A DNA stretch of 64,000 nt from Allobosea sp039673065 (GCF_039673065.1 NZ_JBDJKW010000002.1:393878-457877); one strand, 5' to 3'; positions 16,411-25,850 are shown, numbered from the stretch's first letter. A program made the numbers and translations. The notes: generated by a model not told the origin, from the sequence alone.

Positions 16411-17904
16411 TTGTTCAGGCGTTCGCAGCTGGAATCCGTCAAGGCGTGGCTGGCGCATCCGGCCCACGCCGCCATGCCGCTGCATGCGCGCATCCAGCGC
16501 GCGATCCGGCAGCTGATTCTCGACGGGGCGCTCGGTCCCGGCAAGCCGCTTCCGGCCTCGCGCCCGCTGGCGGCCTCGCTCGGCGTCTCGCGCGACACGG
16601 TCGAAAGTGCTTATGCGCAGCTGCATGCGGAGGGCTTCATCGAGCGGAGGGTCGGCGCCGGCAGCTTCGTCGCGCCGATGAGCGGCTTCGGTCCGGGGCG
16701 CCGTCCGAGCCCGCGCGAGGCCCTGCGCCGCAGCCAGGCGCCGGCGCTGAGCCGGCGCGGCGCCGCGATGGTCCGGGACGGCGGCGTGCGCGAGGTGCTG
16801 TCGCCGCGGCCCTTCGCCCATGGCGTTCCCGAAACGCGCGGCTTCCCGCTGCAGCTCTGGGAGCGGCTCGAACGCCAGGTGCTGAAGGAGACCGGCACGC
16901 AGGCCCTGCTCCATGGCGACCCGCAGGGCGCAGAGCCGCTGCGCCGCGCCATCGCCGACCATGTCAACCTCGAGCGCGGCGCGCGCGCCAGCGCCGACCG
17001 GGTGCTCGTCCTGACCAGCTCGCAGCAGGCGGTGACGCTGTGCGCCACCATGCTGCTCGACCCCGGGGACCGCATCTTCATCGAGGATCCCGCCTATTAC
17101 GGTGCCCGCAAGGCCTTCGAGGCCGCCGGGCTCGACTGCGTGCCGGTGCCGGTCGATCGCAACGGCATCCTGGTCGAGCGCATCCTCGCCGAGCCGCGCA
17201 AGGCCAAGGTGCTGTTCGTCACGCCGTCGCACCAGTTCCCCTCCGGCGCGACGCTGGCGCTGGAGCGCCGCCTCGCCCTGATCGACTGGGCGGCCCGCAA
17301 CCAGGCCTGGATCGTCGAGGACGATTACGACAGCGAGTTCCACTATGCCGGCAAGCCGATGGCCTGCGTGCAGGGGCTCGATCCGCATGACCGCACGATC
17401 TATGTCGGCACCTTCACCAAGGCGCTCTTCCCGGGCCTGCGGATCGGCTACCTCGTGCTGCCGCCGCAGCTGGTCGAGCCGATGGTCGCGGCGCGGACCC
17501 TGCAGGACGGGCACACCGCCTCGATCGCGCAGCTGACGCTGGCCCGCTTCATGGAAGGCGGGCATTTCGGCGCGCATGTCCGCGCCATGCGCACGACCTA
17601 TGCCGAGCGTCTGGCGCTGCTGACGCGGCTGTTGCGGCAGCATCTCGGCGACCTCGTCGTGCCGCAGGTGCCGACCGGTGGCCTGCAGATGCCCTGCCTG
17701 CTCACCGGCCGCCTCACGGAACGTGCGGCGCTGGCTGCGGCGCGCGGCGCCGGCATCGAACTGCTCGGCCTCTCGACGCTGCACCATGCGGAGCCCGGCC
17801 CGCCGGGCTTCCTGATGGGCTTCGCCGCCTACACGCCGGAGGAGATAGAGGCGGCCGTCCTCAGGCTGGCGAAGGCGCTGAACGGCGCGGCGGCGACGGG
17901 CTGA
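16411..17904 (+). CDS. MocR/PdxR-type transcriptional regulator (GntR wHTH plus aminotransferase domain)
   Basis: A 497-residue regulator starting at a TTG. Residues of about 20-90 form a GntR winged helix (LHARIQRAIRQLILDGAL through GVSRDTVESAYAQL). The rest is a class I aminotransferase-like domain with the PLP site: an EDDYDSEFHYAG segment and the lysine in GTFTKALFPGLRIGY. MocR proteins sense PLP or an amine through the aminotransferase domain. The 108-bp gap to the divergent benE-type gene should hold shared operators. An alternative start at the internal PLHARIQRA methionine would shorten the N-terminus. Confidence 0.85.
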   Translation: MFRRSQLESVKAWLAHPAHAAMPLHARIQRAIRQLILDGALGPGKPLPASRPLAASLGVSRDTVESAYAQLHAEGFIERRVGAGSFVAPMSGFGPGRRPSPREALRRSQAPALSRRGAAMVRDGGVREVLSPRPFAHGVPETRGFPLQLWERLERQVLKETGTQALLHGDPQGAEPLRRAIADHVNLERGARASADRVLVLTSSQQAVTLCATMLLDPGDRIFIEDPAYYGARKAFEAAGLDCVPVPVDRNGILVERILAEPRKAKVLFVTPSHQFPSGATLALERRLALIDWAARNQAWIVEDDYDSEFHYAGKPMACVQGLDPHDRTIYVGTFTKALFPGLRIGYLVLPPQLVEPMVAARTLQDGHTASIAQLTLARFMEGGHFGAHVRAMRTTYAERLALLTRLLRQHLGDLVVPQVPTGGLQMPCLLTGRLTERAALAAARGAGIELLGLSTLHHAEPGPPGFLMGFAAYTPEEIEAAVLRLAKALNGAAATG

Positions 17905-17958
17905 CGGGCGTCGCGGCGGTCGAGGACGGGACCGCCACCCGGCCTCGCCGCACGGGCG

Positions 17959-18945
17959 TCATTGCCGAACAAGCTCGACGCGCCGGTTCCTGGCCTGCCC
18001 CTCAGCGGTCGCATTGTCGGCGACCGGCTCCATGAAGCCCTTGCCGACGGGGGAAAGCCGTTCCGCCTTGATGCCGAACTCGCTCACCAGCGCGGCGACG
18101 ACAGCCCGGGCCCGGCGCGCGGACAATTCGGCGTTATAGCTCTCGCTGCCTTGATTGTCGGTGTGGCCGACGACGGCGAGGCGCAGTTCCGGGCTGCCCG
18201 ACAGCAGCTTCGCGATCTCTTGCAGTTGCGGACGGGATTCCGGCTTGATGTCCGCTTTGTCGAAGTCGAAGGTGATCCCGTAGATATCGACCTTTCCGTC
18301 GGCGGAGAGCCTGCTCTGCATGTCCGTCGCAGCAGACACAGTAAAGCCGGTGTGCTGCAGTTCCTTCGTCTCGACGACCTTGGTCAGCACGAAGCGCCCG
18401 GGGCTCTCCATATCGGAGAAGGCTGCGCTGACGTATATCTTGCATTCCGGGCGATCCATCGTCGCGAGAAGGTAGCGGCCGTTACCGCTGTAGAACAAAT
18501 TGCGGATCAGGTCGGGCGTGTCGAGGCGGAGCATTTCGCCCGGTCCGTCCAGCGCGAGGCCGAGAGACAGCCCCTGCTTCGCCGCGCCGTCGCTGAAGCA
18601 GGTTCCCGCCTCCGTGCTGCAGGTGAAGCCGACGGTGAAGCCGCTGCTCTGGAGGCGCTTCTCGTAGCTGCGCAGCGCGGCTAGGCTGGAGAGGCCTTTC
18701 GGAAGGCGGTGATAGACGTGGTAGATTTTCCCCTCGACCGTCTTCCAGCCCGTCCCCCGCTGTGTGTTGGCTGTCGCCGGGTCCATGGGCGCGACGATGA
18801 TGTTGGTCTCGTCGAAATCGGCGACGGCGTAGCCGGCGGGCGTCGATCCCTCCAGATGACCGATCAGCGGATGGTCCTTAGCCAGCGCCGGAACAGTGGC
18901 GAGCAGAGGCGCCAGAACCGCCATGATGCGAAAACGAGTGGTCAT
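17959..18945 (-). CDS. OmpA family protein
   Basis: A 328-residue exported protein. It has a signal peptide (hydrophobic run after TTRFR ending VPALAK), an undefined N-terminal domain of about 190 residues with two Cys (FTCSTEAGTCF), and a C-terminal OmpA-like peptidoglycan-binding domain: TFDFDKADIKPESRPQL, GHTDNQGS, LSARRARAV and GFMEPVADN. The start at 18945 is preceded by GGAGGA. Such proteins anchor the outer membrane to peptidoglycan. It is the last backbone gene before the integrated element. Confidence 0.85.
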   Translation of the reverse strand: MTTRFRIMAVLAPLLATVPALAKDHPLIGHLEGSTPAGYAVADFDETNIIVAPMDPATANTQRGTGWKTVEGKIYHVYHRLPKGLSSLAALRSYEKRLQSSGFTVGFTCSTEAGTCFSDGAAKQGLSLGLALDGPGEMLRLDTPDLIRNLFYSGNGRYLLATMDRPECKIYVSAAFSDMESPGRFVLTKVVETKELQHTGFTVSAATDMQSRLSADGKVDIYGITFDFDKADIKPESRPQLQEIAKLLSGSPELRLAVVGHTDNQGSESYNAELSARRARAVVAALVSEFGIKAERLSPVGKGFMEPVADNATAEGQARNRRVELVRQ

Positions 18946-19393
18946 AGGATTCCTCCGATATCGCAGCAACGACGATATAGAGGCAAGGGAACCGCAACAA
19001 CCTCTCATCGACCGATGCGACGGCGGACGCAGTCCGGCTCGGGCGGCCTTCACAGATCGCGATAGTCTGGCCCCTCCGCCGCGCGAGCGACAACGTACCC
19101 GCTCTTCGCCGGAGGACGGCACGGCGCATTGGCGCCAGCGCCGAGCAGAGGCTCCGGGGAATGGATGATTGCGTTGAGAAGAAAAGTGGCGCGGTCTACG
19201 GGAAACCGGAGAGGCGCTCTCTAGGCATTGAAATCGCTTGTCTTTTTCACTCGCCAGACCGCTCCTTTGTAGATGTGTTTGTAGCGGTAAGCAAGTCTGG
19301 CCGCCGCGGCATCATCGCAACACTTGCACGCACCATTGAGCCTTCGTTCAAGCCCGAATACGATTTTCATACTAATGCGAGTCGGGCGCCTGC
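18946..19393. other. gene-free stretch spanning the left island junction
   Basis: I find no gene here. Bases up to about 19185 have backbone character. The 19-bp tRNA-derived repeat lies at 19186-19204, and the sequence after it becomes clearly richer in A and T. The region after 19205 presumably carries the promoter of the protease gene at 19394, but no convincing -35/-10 pair stands out. Confidence 0.5.
19186..19204. repeat. attL, 19-bp tRNA-Glu 3'-end copy
   Basis: The sequence GTGGCGCGGTCTACGGGAA is identical to 37554-37572. It corresponds to the acceptor stem 3' strand and part of the T-arm of tRNA-Glu read in reverse. The match ends sharply on both sides, and no other tRNA sequence is found around it, as expected for a displaced attachment site. 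Confidence 0.85.
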
Positions 19394-20293
19394 ATGTCGT
19401 GGAACCGCAAGCCCTCATTTGTCGCACAGCCAGCCGACACCCCGGCTTCCCAAATCGTAATGCGCTTACTTGTTGAAGGCGAAGGACTTGCCCCAACGCC
19501 GATTGGGACAGCCTTTTGGATCACGGGTCACCTCGCGGCGACAGCCAAGCACAACATCGAGTATATCATACACAAATTCGGTCAGCCGCGCGGGCGCTCG
19601 CTAATCGATGGCTCCCCAGCGATAATCGACTACAGTATGCGCCTCTACCAAATACTTCCCGGCCCCGAATACGCAATCTGGGATGTAGACAATTTAACTA
19701 CTTCAACAGAGAGCGACATCGCGCTGATGCACCTGAAGTTGAACGGCTATTCCGGCCCAACACAGCCCCGAGGCGGCTTCGGCTTGAACGTATGTTTGCT
19801 ACCCCCTCGGCACGGATCAAAAATCGCCGCACTCGGATATCATTCGTCTCGCGCTGCGACCAAGCCCAACCCTGATGGAGGACACGACATCAACCTCGAT
19901 GATGTCACTCAAGCTACTGCGGGGATTGTGACAAAGATCTTTCCTAATGGAAGAGATAGAGGAATGTATCCTTTTCCATGCTTTCAAATGAACGCGCGCT
20001 TCGACTCGGGCATGAGCGGTGGCCCGATATTTGATGAACGCGGTAGAGTTGTAGGAATTATATCAGGAAGCATGCCAGAAGATGGAGAATTACCTGCGGT
20101 GAGCTACGGCGCTACACTGGGGCCCATAATGAACATTCCACTGTCCGGCAAGGCTTCTGGCTACCCTTGGGCGCGCACCGCGTTCCCCGCTTCCGATCGG
20201 GTAGAGCGCGGGATTATTAAGGTAGCAGACCTGCAAGCGTACCGGGAAAAACAATCAAGATCGGCTCGGCGCGCCGAGTCTCTTCAAGGCTAG
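19394..20293 (+). CDS. trypsin-like serine peptidase
   Basis: A 299-residue protein with a chymotrypsin-fold triad in the usual order: His53 in ATAKHN, Asp108 in ESDIAL and Ser208 in GMSGGPIF. GTAFWITGHLAATA matches the strand before the His, and an RGRVVGIISG strand follows the Ser. No signal peptide is evident, so it is probably cytoplasmic. It is AT-rich compared with both flanks and is the only long plus-strand gene in the left half of the island. Intracellular trypsin-like domains are known in several bacterial conflict systems, but no partner was recognised here. The role is unknown. Confidence 0.75.
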   Translation: MSWNRKPSFVAQPADTPASQIVMRLLVEGEGLAPTPIGTAFWITGHLAATAKHNIEYIIHKFGQPRGRSLIDGSPAIIDYSMRLYQILPGPEYAIWDVDNLTTSTESDIALMHLKLNGYSGPTQPRGGFGLNVCLLPPRHGSKIAALGYHSSRAATKPNPDGGHDINLDDVTQATAGIVTKIFPNGRDRGMYPFPCFQMNARFDSGMSGGPIFDERGRVVGIISGSMPEDGELPAVSYGATLGPIMNIPLSGKASGYPWARTAFPASDRVERGIIKVADLQAYREKQSRSARRAESLQG

Positions 20294-20380
20294 CGCCCGC
20301 CCGCACGCCGTACCGATAGCCTAGTGAATCACGAAACGGACGAGCCGGCAGGTTCTTGCGGGCCTCCTGCTCGAAAAAAC

Positions 20381-20414
20381 AGGGGGAGGCCCCGGTTGCC
20401 CGAAGTCTCCCCCT
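20381..20414 (-). terminator. rho-independent terminator of the virion-protein gene
   Basis: A stem AGGGGGA (20381-20387) pairs with TCCCCCT (20408-20414). Read on the minus strand, the hairpin is followed by six T residues (plus-strand AAAAAA at 20374-20379). It lies directly after the stop of the 1395-residue minus-strand gene. Confidence 0.75.
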
Positions 20415-20422
20415 GAGGGTCT

Positions 20423-23400
20423 CTAGAACGCCCGCTCTGACACTGCCCTCCTCTGCCTCTTGTCAAACTCTGGAAGGTCCGAGATGCCGAGGTTCATGAG
20501 GTGGATGAAGGGCACCCAGTTACCCCACGGGAAGGCCTTAGCGAGCCCCCGGACGTCCTGCTGCGAGAGCTGGTTGTCGCGCTGCAGGACGTTCCCTGCC
20601 ATGGCCCCCACGCCCTTCTGGACGTCGTCGAACAACGTGGTCGTTGGGTTGCTGAGCAGGCTGGAAGGCTGCCCGCTCATGCGATAGCCGAACACGGGCT
20701 CGACGCCCGCCGCGCCCAGCGCCGTGTCGACCATCGAAGGCATGAACGAGGACCAGCTCGCCCGCTGGAAGCCGCCCGCGAGGAGCCCTTCCCACGACAG
20801 GGCCTTGTCCAACTTCTTCTCCCGCTGGGGGTCCGTCGCGAAGCGGTAGTGGCTGTACGCGATGTGCGAAAGCACGCCTCCGAGTCCGGTCAGCAGGAAG
20901 CTGGTGGCCGTCTCCCAGTCCCTCATGTGGATGTTGTGCATGAGGTGCCGAGCCCAGGCCCCCATGACGAACGACCGAAACTGAAGGATGGTCTTGCCCA
21001 GCGTATCGCCCACCATCCGATGCATCGCGCCGGGGTCGTTCTTCAGGACGGCGTATTCCGCCCATCGGGTGGCACCCATCTCGAACGCCGACGCGGCCTC
21101 TCTATCGGGCCACTTCTCGATGTTCATCCGGGGGAGTTGCCGGCCCTCGACGTCGCCGTCGATGAAGGTCCGGTTCTCGCGGATCATCTTGAAGATCCGA
21201 TTGCCCATGTCCCGGTCGATGCCCATGCCGGCCAGCCGGTCCCAGTTCACAGCGTCACCGTCCGCCATGTGGGCGAACTTGGCGTAGACGCCGCGCGCCG
21301 CGAAGCGCTGGAGGCCGGTGTTGATCGGCGCCATCAGCGACATCGCCGTGGTGGCCCGCTTCAGCTTGGACATGGTGGCATCATAGCGGTCGCCGAGGGT
21401 GTCCCCGAACTTGCCGTCGATGTGCCCCCCGCCGGCCTCGATCTTCGAGTGCAGGCTGCCGCGCACCCAGTCGGTGCCGTAGTTGGTCAGGTACTCGATG
21501 TCCCGCGCAATCTCGTCTGAGAGCTGCCCAGTGCGGGCGTCACGGATCATGTGCCGGAAGGCCGGCATGGCGGACAGCGAGGCCTTGAGCCCCACCGACG
21601 ACGCGACGTGGAAGAACTCGTTGACCTGGGCGAAACCGACGTTGCCCATCACGCGGACGAAGTTGTAGTCGCGCAGCCGGCGCAGGGCCTGTCCCCACTG
21701 CGTCTGGTCGGCTTCGGTGCTGAGACCGAGGACCGAACGGCGCAGGTAGTCGAGGTTCTGGCGGTCGAGTTCGAGCCCAGCCTTCCGGCCCTTCTCGTCG
21801 ACCTTGCCGGACTGGAAGGCATCGTCCCACGTCTGAGCGAGGCGCTGCATCATCTTCTCCCAGTCCGCCGACTTCGACAGACCGGAGACCAGCAACTCGG
21901 GCTCGTTGGTCGGGGGCTTCCATTCACCCGAGACCTCGAAGACGGGCGAGCCGTCCTTCGTCTCGTTGATCTTCTGCCCCTTCACGGTCTTCTTCCGGTT
22001 GGCCGGAGAGTTGACCCGCCAGTCGCCCTTGAGCGAGTTGAACGCCGCCGCGAGGGTGTCGTCGACCTTGCCGCCCGAGACGAGCTTGTGGCCGGCAGCG
22101 GAGGCGTAATCGACCGCTGTCTCCAGCAGGTCCCGCATGTGCTCCGGGTCGGCCGACTTCATGGCCAGCTTGTCGAGGACCATGTTGCCGTTCTGCAGGC
22201 GCAGCTCGGCGGTCCCGTTCTGGTTCCTGATGATGGGCGTCGAGGGGCTGTCGATCAGCTCGACGTTGGCGCGCTTGATCGGCCGGACGTGCATGTCGGT
22301 GAAGAGCGGGTTCTTGACGCGGACCTGATGCAGGCCGAGGAGGCCCGACATCTGGCGAGAGTACCCCTCGAAGACCGAGATGGCGTCGTTCTCGAACAGG
22401 TCCATCAGCCGGAACTCCAGCGTCTGGCCGTACCGAGGGTCGGTCTTATCGGTGACCGTGAGGTGGTCCGTGAAGGTCTCGTCGTAGAGGGCGCGAGCCT
22501 TACCGCGCGGCGAGGCGCCGGCCTTGGGGTCTTCCTTGCCCTTGATGAACCCGAGAACGTTCTCGATCTCGTCGGGCTTCATGGTCCCGAACTCTTCCAT
22601 CATCTCGCGCAGGGCGTCGACATCGCGTCCGCCGACAGCCCGGTCACCCTTCAGGTCGACGTCCGCTGCCAGCTCACGGAGGCGCTTGACGTACCCCTCG
22701 GCCCACTTACGGGCGACCGCGGAGTCTATGCCGGAGTGCATCGCTTGGAAGCCCTTGGCATAGGCGCTGGTGATGGCTGGGTCGCCGAACAGCTTCGTCT
22801 TCTCGGCGATGCGCTGGTTGGAGCGCTGGCGCATGAGGTAGTTCGTGCTGTCCATCGGACGCTCGAAACCGGGCAGCGGGTCCAGCTTCTGGCCCGAGAG
22901 CTTGCCGGGGTCCTGCGCCAGATCAGCGAACTGCTGGTGCAGCTTGCGGATCGTCGCTGCCATCTTCTTGGCCTGCGGCGAGAACTCGGCATCGCGGGAC
23001 GGGTCGGTGTTGCGGATGGCTGCCGCAATCTCCTCGCGGAAGTTGCGCTCGGCCGAGGCCTTGTCCGCCCAGCCCACGTCCTTGTCCTTGAGGTAGGACT
23101 TGAACGCCGGGTGCCAGTCCCGTGCCAGCTCGTTCATCGCACCGTCGTGGACGCGCCGCTGGTACTCTGTGGCGGCGAACTCGGTGGCGATGGACTTGTC
23201 CTTGTTACCGACCGCGTCGAGCCCGAGCTTGCCGCCCACGGCCCGCGCTACGGGGCTCTCGGAGGACTTGAGCTGGCCCACGCTATCGAAGCGCATGGGG
23301 CCGCTGATGCCCGTCTCCGGGGCGTCTGCATGCCGCCACGCCTCGACCTCCCCGTGGAGCACGTCAGGCCGGGAGAAGCGGGCCGCACCGACCGAGCCGG

Positions 23401-24610
23401 AGCCCAGCGCCGTGCCGGCGTTCAGGTGCTCGCCCTCCTCCTGAAGGCTGCGGCCGATGCGCCGGAGCGCGTCTGCCTCGGCTGCCGTGGCTGGGTTCCT
23501 GCGGAGGGCACCGAAGGCGCCGCCGAGGACCATGCCGGTGCCGGCTGCCCACAGGAGGTCGCTCTTCTCGGCCGTCTCCTTGGACACGAACCGGGGCAGC
23601 TCAAGGGCCACGTTACTAGCCGCTGCGGTGGCGCCTGAGGCGGCAATGCGTGCCATCCGGCCGAGCTTCGCAACGCCGGCAGCCTCAGGGACGAGGATCG
23701 ACGAGGCGAGCCCGACAGGCTCCAGTAGCTCGCCGAGCAGTGCCCCTGCGAAGCCCTTCCAGCCCGACGCGCCGATGCGCTGCTGCATCTCGATCTGGCT
23801 GTCGATGCGGCTCCTGATGGTGCGCGCATGGCCCTCTGAGGTGGCATCCTCGAACGCGTCCCAATACTGCTGGGGCACGCCCTTGGTCACCTCGTTCAGG
23901 AGGTCTTGGCGCTTGGACCATTTGAAGTCGGGGTCCGGCTTCATGTCTTCCAAGCCACGCAAGGCCCAGGTCGCCGGGCTGGCGTCCTTGGCGCTCTCGT
24001 AGGCGGAGCCCCAGAAGCCCAGAGCGTCGACCTTGCTGGCCGCGTCCCGGCGCTCCATGTCGGTCACCGGGCTGTTCGGCCTGATGTCGCCGTCGTTGAT
24101 GCGCGAGCCGTTGTCGAAGGAGGCCTTCACGCTCGGGAGGCTGGCAGCCTTGGAGCCGGAGAACTTGTTGAAGACGTCGACTGCCGTGCGCCTCCGGCCC
24201 TCCCAGTTGTGGCCACCTGCGGGGTTCGCAGCGGTCCAGCCTTGGGGGCGCTCGAAGCTGATGAAGGCGAGCGCCGCCTCGTCGGGCGTGCTGGAATTCA
24301 TCAGGCGGCTGTAGACGCCGCGCTCGGTCGTTTTCAGCTCGTGGTCGAGGAAGTCGAGCTGGGTCTTCAGGGAGTGGACGTCCTCGCCGCGCTCGCGGGC
24401 GAAGTTCATCAGGTTCGTCTTCCGACCCTTACCGGGTGACGGGTCGCGCCAGCCGGCGATGCCCAGGCCGGTGCCGTTGTCGTGGATCGCGCGGGTGTTG
24501 AGGTTGTCGCCGCTCTCGTTCTGGAGATTGCCCAGAATACCGGACACGGCAGCATCGGAATAGCCGAGGCCTTTCAGGTAGCCGTAGGCGTTGAAGGAGG
24601 CGTCGCTCAT
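20423..24610 (-). CDS. large phage internal virion-like protein with N-terminal phage-tail-lysozyme domain
   Basis: A 1395-residue protein. Residues of about 8-150 match the phage tail lysozyme domain: SGILGNLQNESGDN with probable catalytic Glu32, GTGLGIAGW, TQLDFLDHEL and FERPQGW. The remainder is long and mostly helical, with hydrophobic Ala/Gly-rich stretches around residues 300-400 and a C-terminal LQFRSFVMGAWARH region. This resembles the ejected internal core proteins of T7-like podoviruses (gp16-like), which combine a muralytic domain with a membrane-crossing body. The start at 24610 uses an ATGA overlap with the upstream small gene. It is full length and uninterrupted, although no capsid or tail genes are nearby. 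Its GC content is near the backbone value. Confidence 0.7.
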   Translation of the reverse strand: MSDASFNAYGYLKGLGYSDAAVSGILGNLQNESGDNLNTRAIHDNGTGLGIAGWRDPSPGKGRKTNLMNFARERGEDVHSLKTQLDFLDHELKTTERGVYSRLMNSSTPDEAALAFISFERPQGWTAANPAGGHNWEGRRRTAVDVFNKFSGSKAASLPSVKASFDNGSRINDGDIRPNSPVTDMERRDAASKVDALGFWGSAYESAKDASPATWALRGLEDMKPDPDFKWSKRQDLLNEVTKGVPQQYWDAFEDATSEGHARTIRSRIDSQIEMQQRIGASGWKGFAGALLGELLEPVGLASSILVPEAAGVAKLGRMARIAASGATAAASNVALELPRFVSKETAEKSDLLWAAGTGMVLGGAFGALRRNPATAAEADALRRIGRSLQEEGEHLNAGTALGSGSVGAARFSRPDVLHGEVEAWRHADAPETGISGPMRFDSVGQLKSSESPVARAVGGKLGLDAVGNKDKSIATEFAATEYQRRVHDGAMNELARDWHPAFKSYLKDKDVGWADKASAERNFREEIAAAIRNTDPSRDAEFSPQAKKMAATIRKLHQQFADLAQDPGKLSGQKLDPLPGFERPMDSTNYLMRQRSNQRIAEKTKLFGDPAITSAYAKGFQAMHSGIDSAVARKWAEGYVKRLRELAADVDLKGDRAVGGRDVDALREMMEEFGTMKPDEIENVLGFIKGKEDPKAGASPRGKARALYDETFTDHLTVTDKTDPRYGQTLEFRLMDLFENDAISVFEGYSRQMSGLLGLHQVRVKNPLFTDMHVRPIKRANVELIDSPSTPIIRNQNGTAELRLQNGNMVLDKLAMKSADPEHMRDLLETAVDYASAAGHKLVSGGKVDDTLAAAFNSLKGDWRVNSPANRKKTVKGQKINETKDGSPVFEVSGEWKPPTNEPELLVSGLSKSADWEKMMQRLAQTWDDAFQSGKVDEKGRKAGLELDRQNLDYLRRSVLGLSTEADQTQWGQALRRLRDYNFVRVMGNVGFAQVNEFFHVASSVGLKASLSAMPAFRHMIRDARTGQLSDEIARDIEYLTNYGTDWVRGSLHSKIEAGGGHIDGKFGDTLGDRYDATMSKLKRATTAMSLMAPINTGLQRFAARGVYAKFAHMADGDAVNWDRLAGMGIDRDMGNRIFKMIRENRTFIDGDVEGRQLPRMNIEKWPDREAASAFEMGATRWAEYAVLKNDPGAMHRMVGDTLGKTILQFRSFVMGAWARHLMHNIHMRDWETATSFLLTGLGGVLSHIAYSHYRFATDPQREKKLDKALSWEGLLAGGFQRASWSSFMPSMVDTALGAAGVEPVFGYRMSGQPSSLLSNPTTTLFDDVQKGVGAMAGNVLQRDNQLSQQDVRGLAKAFPWGNWVPFIHLMNLGISDLPEFDKRQRRAVSERAF

Positions 24611-24879
24611 CGAACGTCCCCGTAGATGAGGTCGTCGGTGGTGACGATGCCATCCCCGCCGCATTTCAGGAAGGTGCCGGTCTGAGTCTCGACGACCGCC
24701 CAGTGGTCCGCGAGATCACGCACGGCGATGAGCTTGACGTCGCCGATGTCCACCATCTCGGCCTTACCGTGAGTGGCGACGAACCGGCCAAGGAAGCGAG
24801 CGACAATGCCGGCGAAGCTATGGGGGACGGCGCGCCCCGACGTGTCGACGTGGTTCAAATGGTGCATAGAGGTTTCCAT
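24607..24879 (-). CDS. small hypothetical protein upstream of virion-like gene
   Basis: A 90-residue protein I do not recognise. The N-terminus contains a His-rich MHHLNHVD segment, and the C-terminal half looks like a small beta-rich domain (DVKLIAVRDLADHWAVVETQTG). Its stop overlaps the start of the 1395-residue gene by ATGA, so the two are translated together and it is probably a structural or chaperone partner. An alternative start lies four codons later. Confidence 0.55.
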   Translation of the reverse strand: METSMHHLNHVDTSGRAVPHSFAGIVARFLGRFVATHGKAEMVDIGDVKLIAVRDLADHWAVVETQTGTFLKCGGDGIVTTDDLIYGDVR

Positions 24880-24957
24880 GAGAAAGCCCCGCCCGGAGCG
24901 TATCCGAACGGGGCTGTGATGGGGTTTGGAGCTGGACCCAGTCGGGATTGACGGGTG

Positions 24958-25164
24958 TCAGCTAGTGGTGGTGCCGCCGAGGGAAAGGCGCTTCCGGTGC
25001 CGCTCCAGCAGGATGTAAAATTGCCCTCGCGAGCCAAGCCACAGCTCGACTCGGCCGGGGCCGCGTGAGGCGTCGGTGAAGCGTCCTTTTCGGGGCCTCG
25101 TGATGCCGTTCATCTCGATGTCGACGGTGCCAAGGAAGGGGATGTCGAAGGCGAAGTAGCGCAT
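24958..25164 (-). CDS. small hypothetical protein
   Basis: A 68-residue protein (MRYFAFDIPFLGTVDIEMNG at its start) ending in a basic C-terminus. The ATG at 25164 has AAGGA at proper spacing, whereas the longer upstream extension has no protein-like composition. It precedes the small gene/virion-like pair on the same strand by 78 bp. No family was recognised. Confidence 0.45.
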   Translation of the reverse strand: MRYFAFDIPFLGTVDIEMNGITRPRKGRFTDASRGPGRVELWLGSRGQFYILLERHRKRLSLGGTTTS

Positions 25165-25358
25165 GATATTGGTCCTTGGCGTAGCTAGGGGGACGGCAGG
25201 CGCCGCCTGCGGGGCGTTGAGTAGCTGCGGCCGGACGCCTCGCCAATGCGGCGAGATGACTCGTTCCCAAAGCAAGAGAATTCGACTAACATTCTGAAAT
25301 TGCTACCCATTATTGGGACTTTCCCACTGGTGGATAGGTGCCGCGAGCAGCACGGCTC

Positions 25359-25850
25359 TCAGCGCCTCCGCTTCCTCCGGCTGCGACCACGGCCTAGCAA
25401 GGCAAAGGCACCGGAACGGGCTTCCTGCTCCTCCGCAACGATGGCCGCGAGGCGGCTCTCTTGCCTCTCCTGTACCGCCCCCAGCTCGGCCGACGCTGCT
25501 TTGTCCACCGGAGCAAGGCGACCATCGGCCGCCATGGCGAAGACCTCAGCGATGGAGACGGCGAGGCTGTCCGCCCGCTTCGTGCCGGCCTTCGCGATAA
25601 TGAACGCCGCCTGCGGTCTCGTGAGGCGGTATTCGGTCACAGCCCGGCGGGCGCCTTTGCCCGCAACGATCACCGCATCAATCTGATGCAATGATCCCAT
25701 GGCCTCCAGCATCGGGAGGCTTCGCTTGATCAGCACGCGAATGCTGGTTGGCCGCTCGAAGCCGAGCGCTTTGGCCAGTTCGAGGTCTCGGACAGTAGGC
25801 TCGCTCAAGACGAGCGCAGGCGGCGCAGAAATGGCGGGTAAGGTGGACAT
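25359..25850 (-). CDS. phage antirepressor-like protein
   Basis: A 163-residue protein. The segment VRDLELAKALGFERPTSIRVLIKRSLPMLEAMG strings together features typical of phage Rha/antirepressor-like N-terminal domains (written here as VRDLELAKALGFERP and IRVLIKR), followed by a second motif, YRLTRPQAAFIIAKAGT. The C-terminus is a charged helix ending in a run of Arg/Lys. Such proteins occur in temperate-phage regulatory regions and may alter lysogeny control. It supports a phage origin for this part of the island. Confidence 0.55.
   Translation of the reverse strand: MSTLPAISAPPALVLSEPTVRDLELAKALGFERPTSIRVLIKRSLPMLEAMGSLHQIDAVIVAGKGARRAVTEYRLTRPQAAFIIAKAGTKRADSLAVSIAEVFAMAADGRLAPVDKAASAELGAVQERQESRLAAIVAEEQEARSGAFALLGRGRSRRKRRR

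Noticed and set aside
19161..19460. A 99-codon frame crossing the left attachment site
   Set aside because: It spans the recombination junction, has no recognisable features and overlaps the start of the protease gene.
20500..23650. Long open frames (over 300 and 690 codons) antisense to the large virion-like gene
   Set aside because: They have Arg/Gly-rich low-complexity composition expected of the opposite strand of a high-GC gene, show no domain motifs and no ribosome sites.
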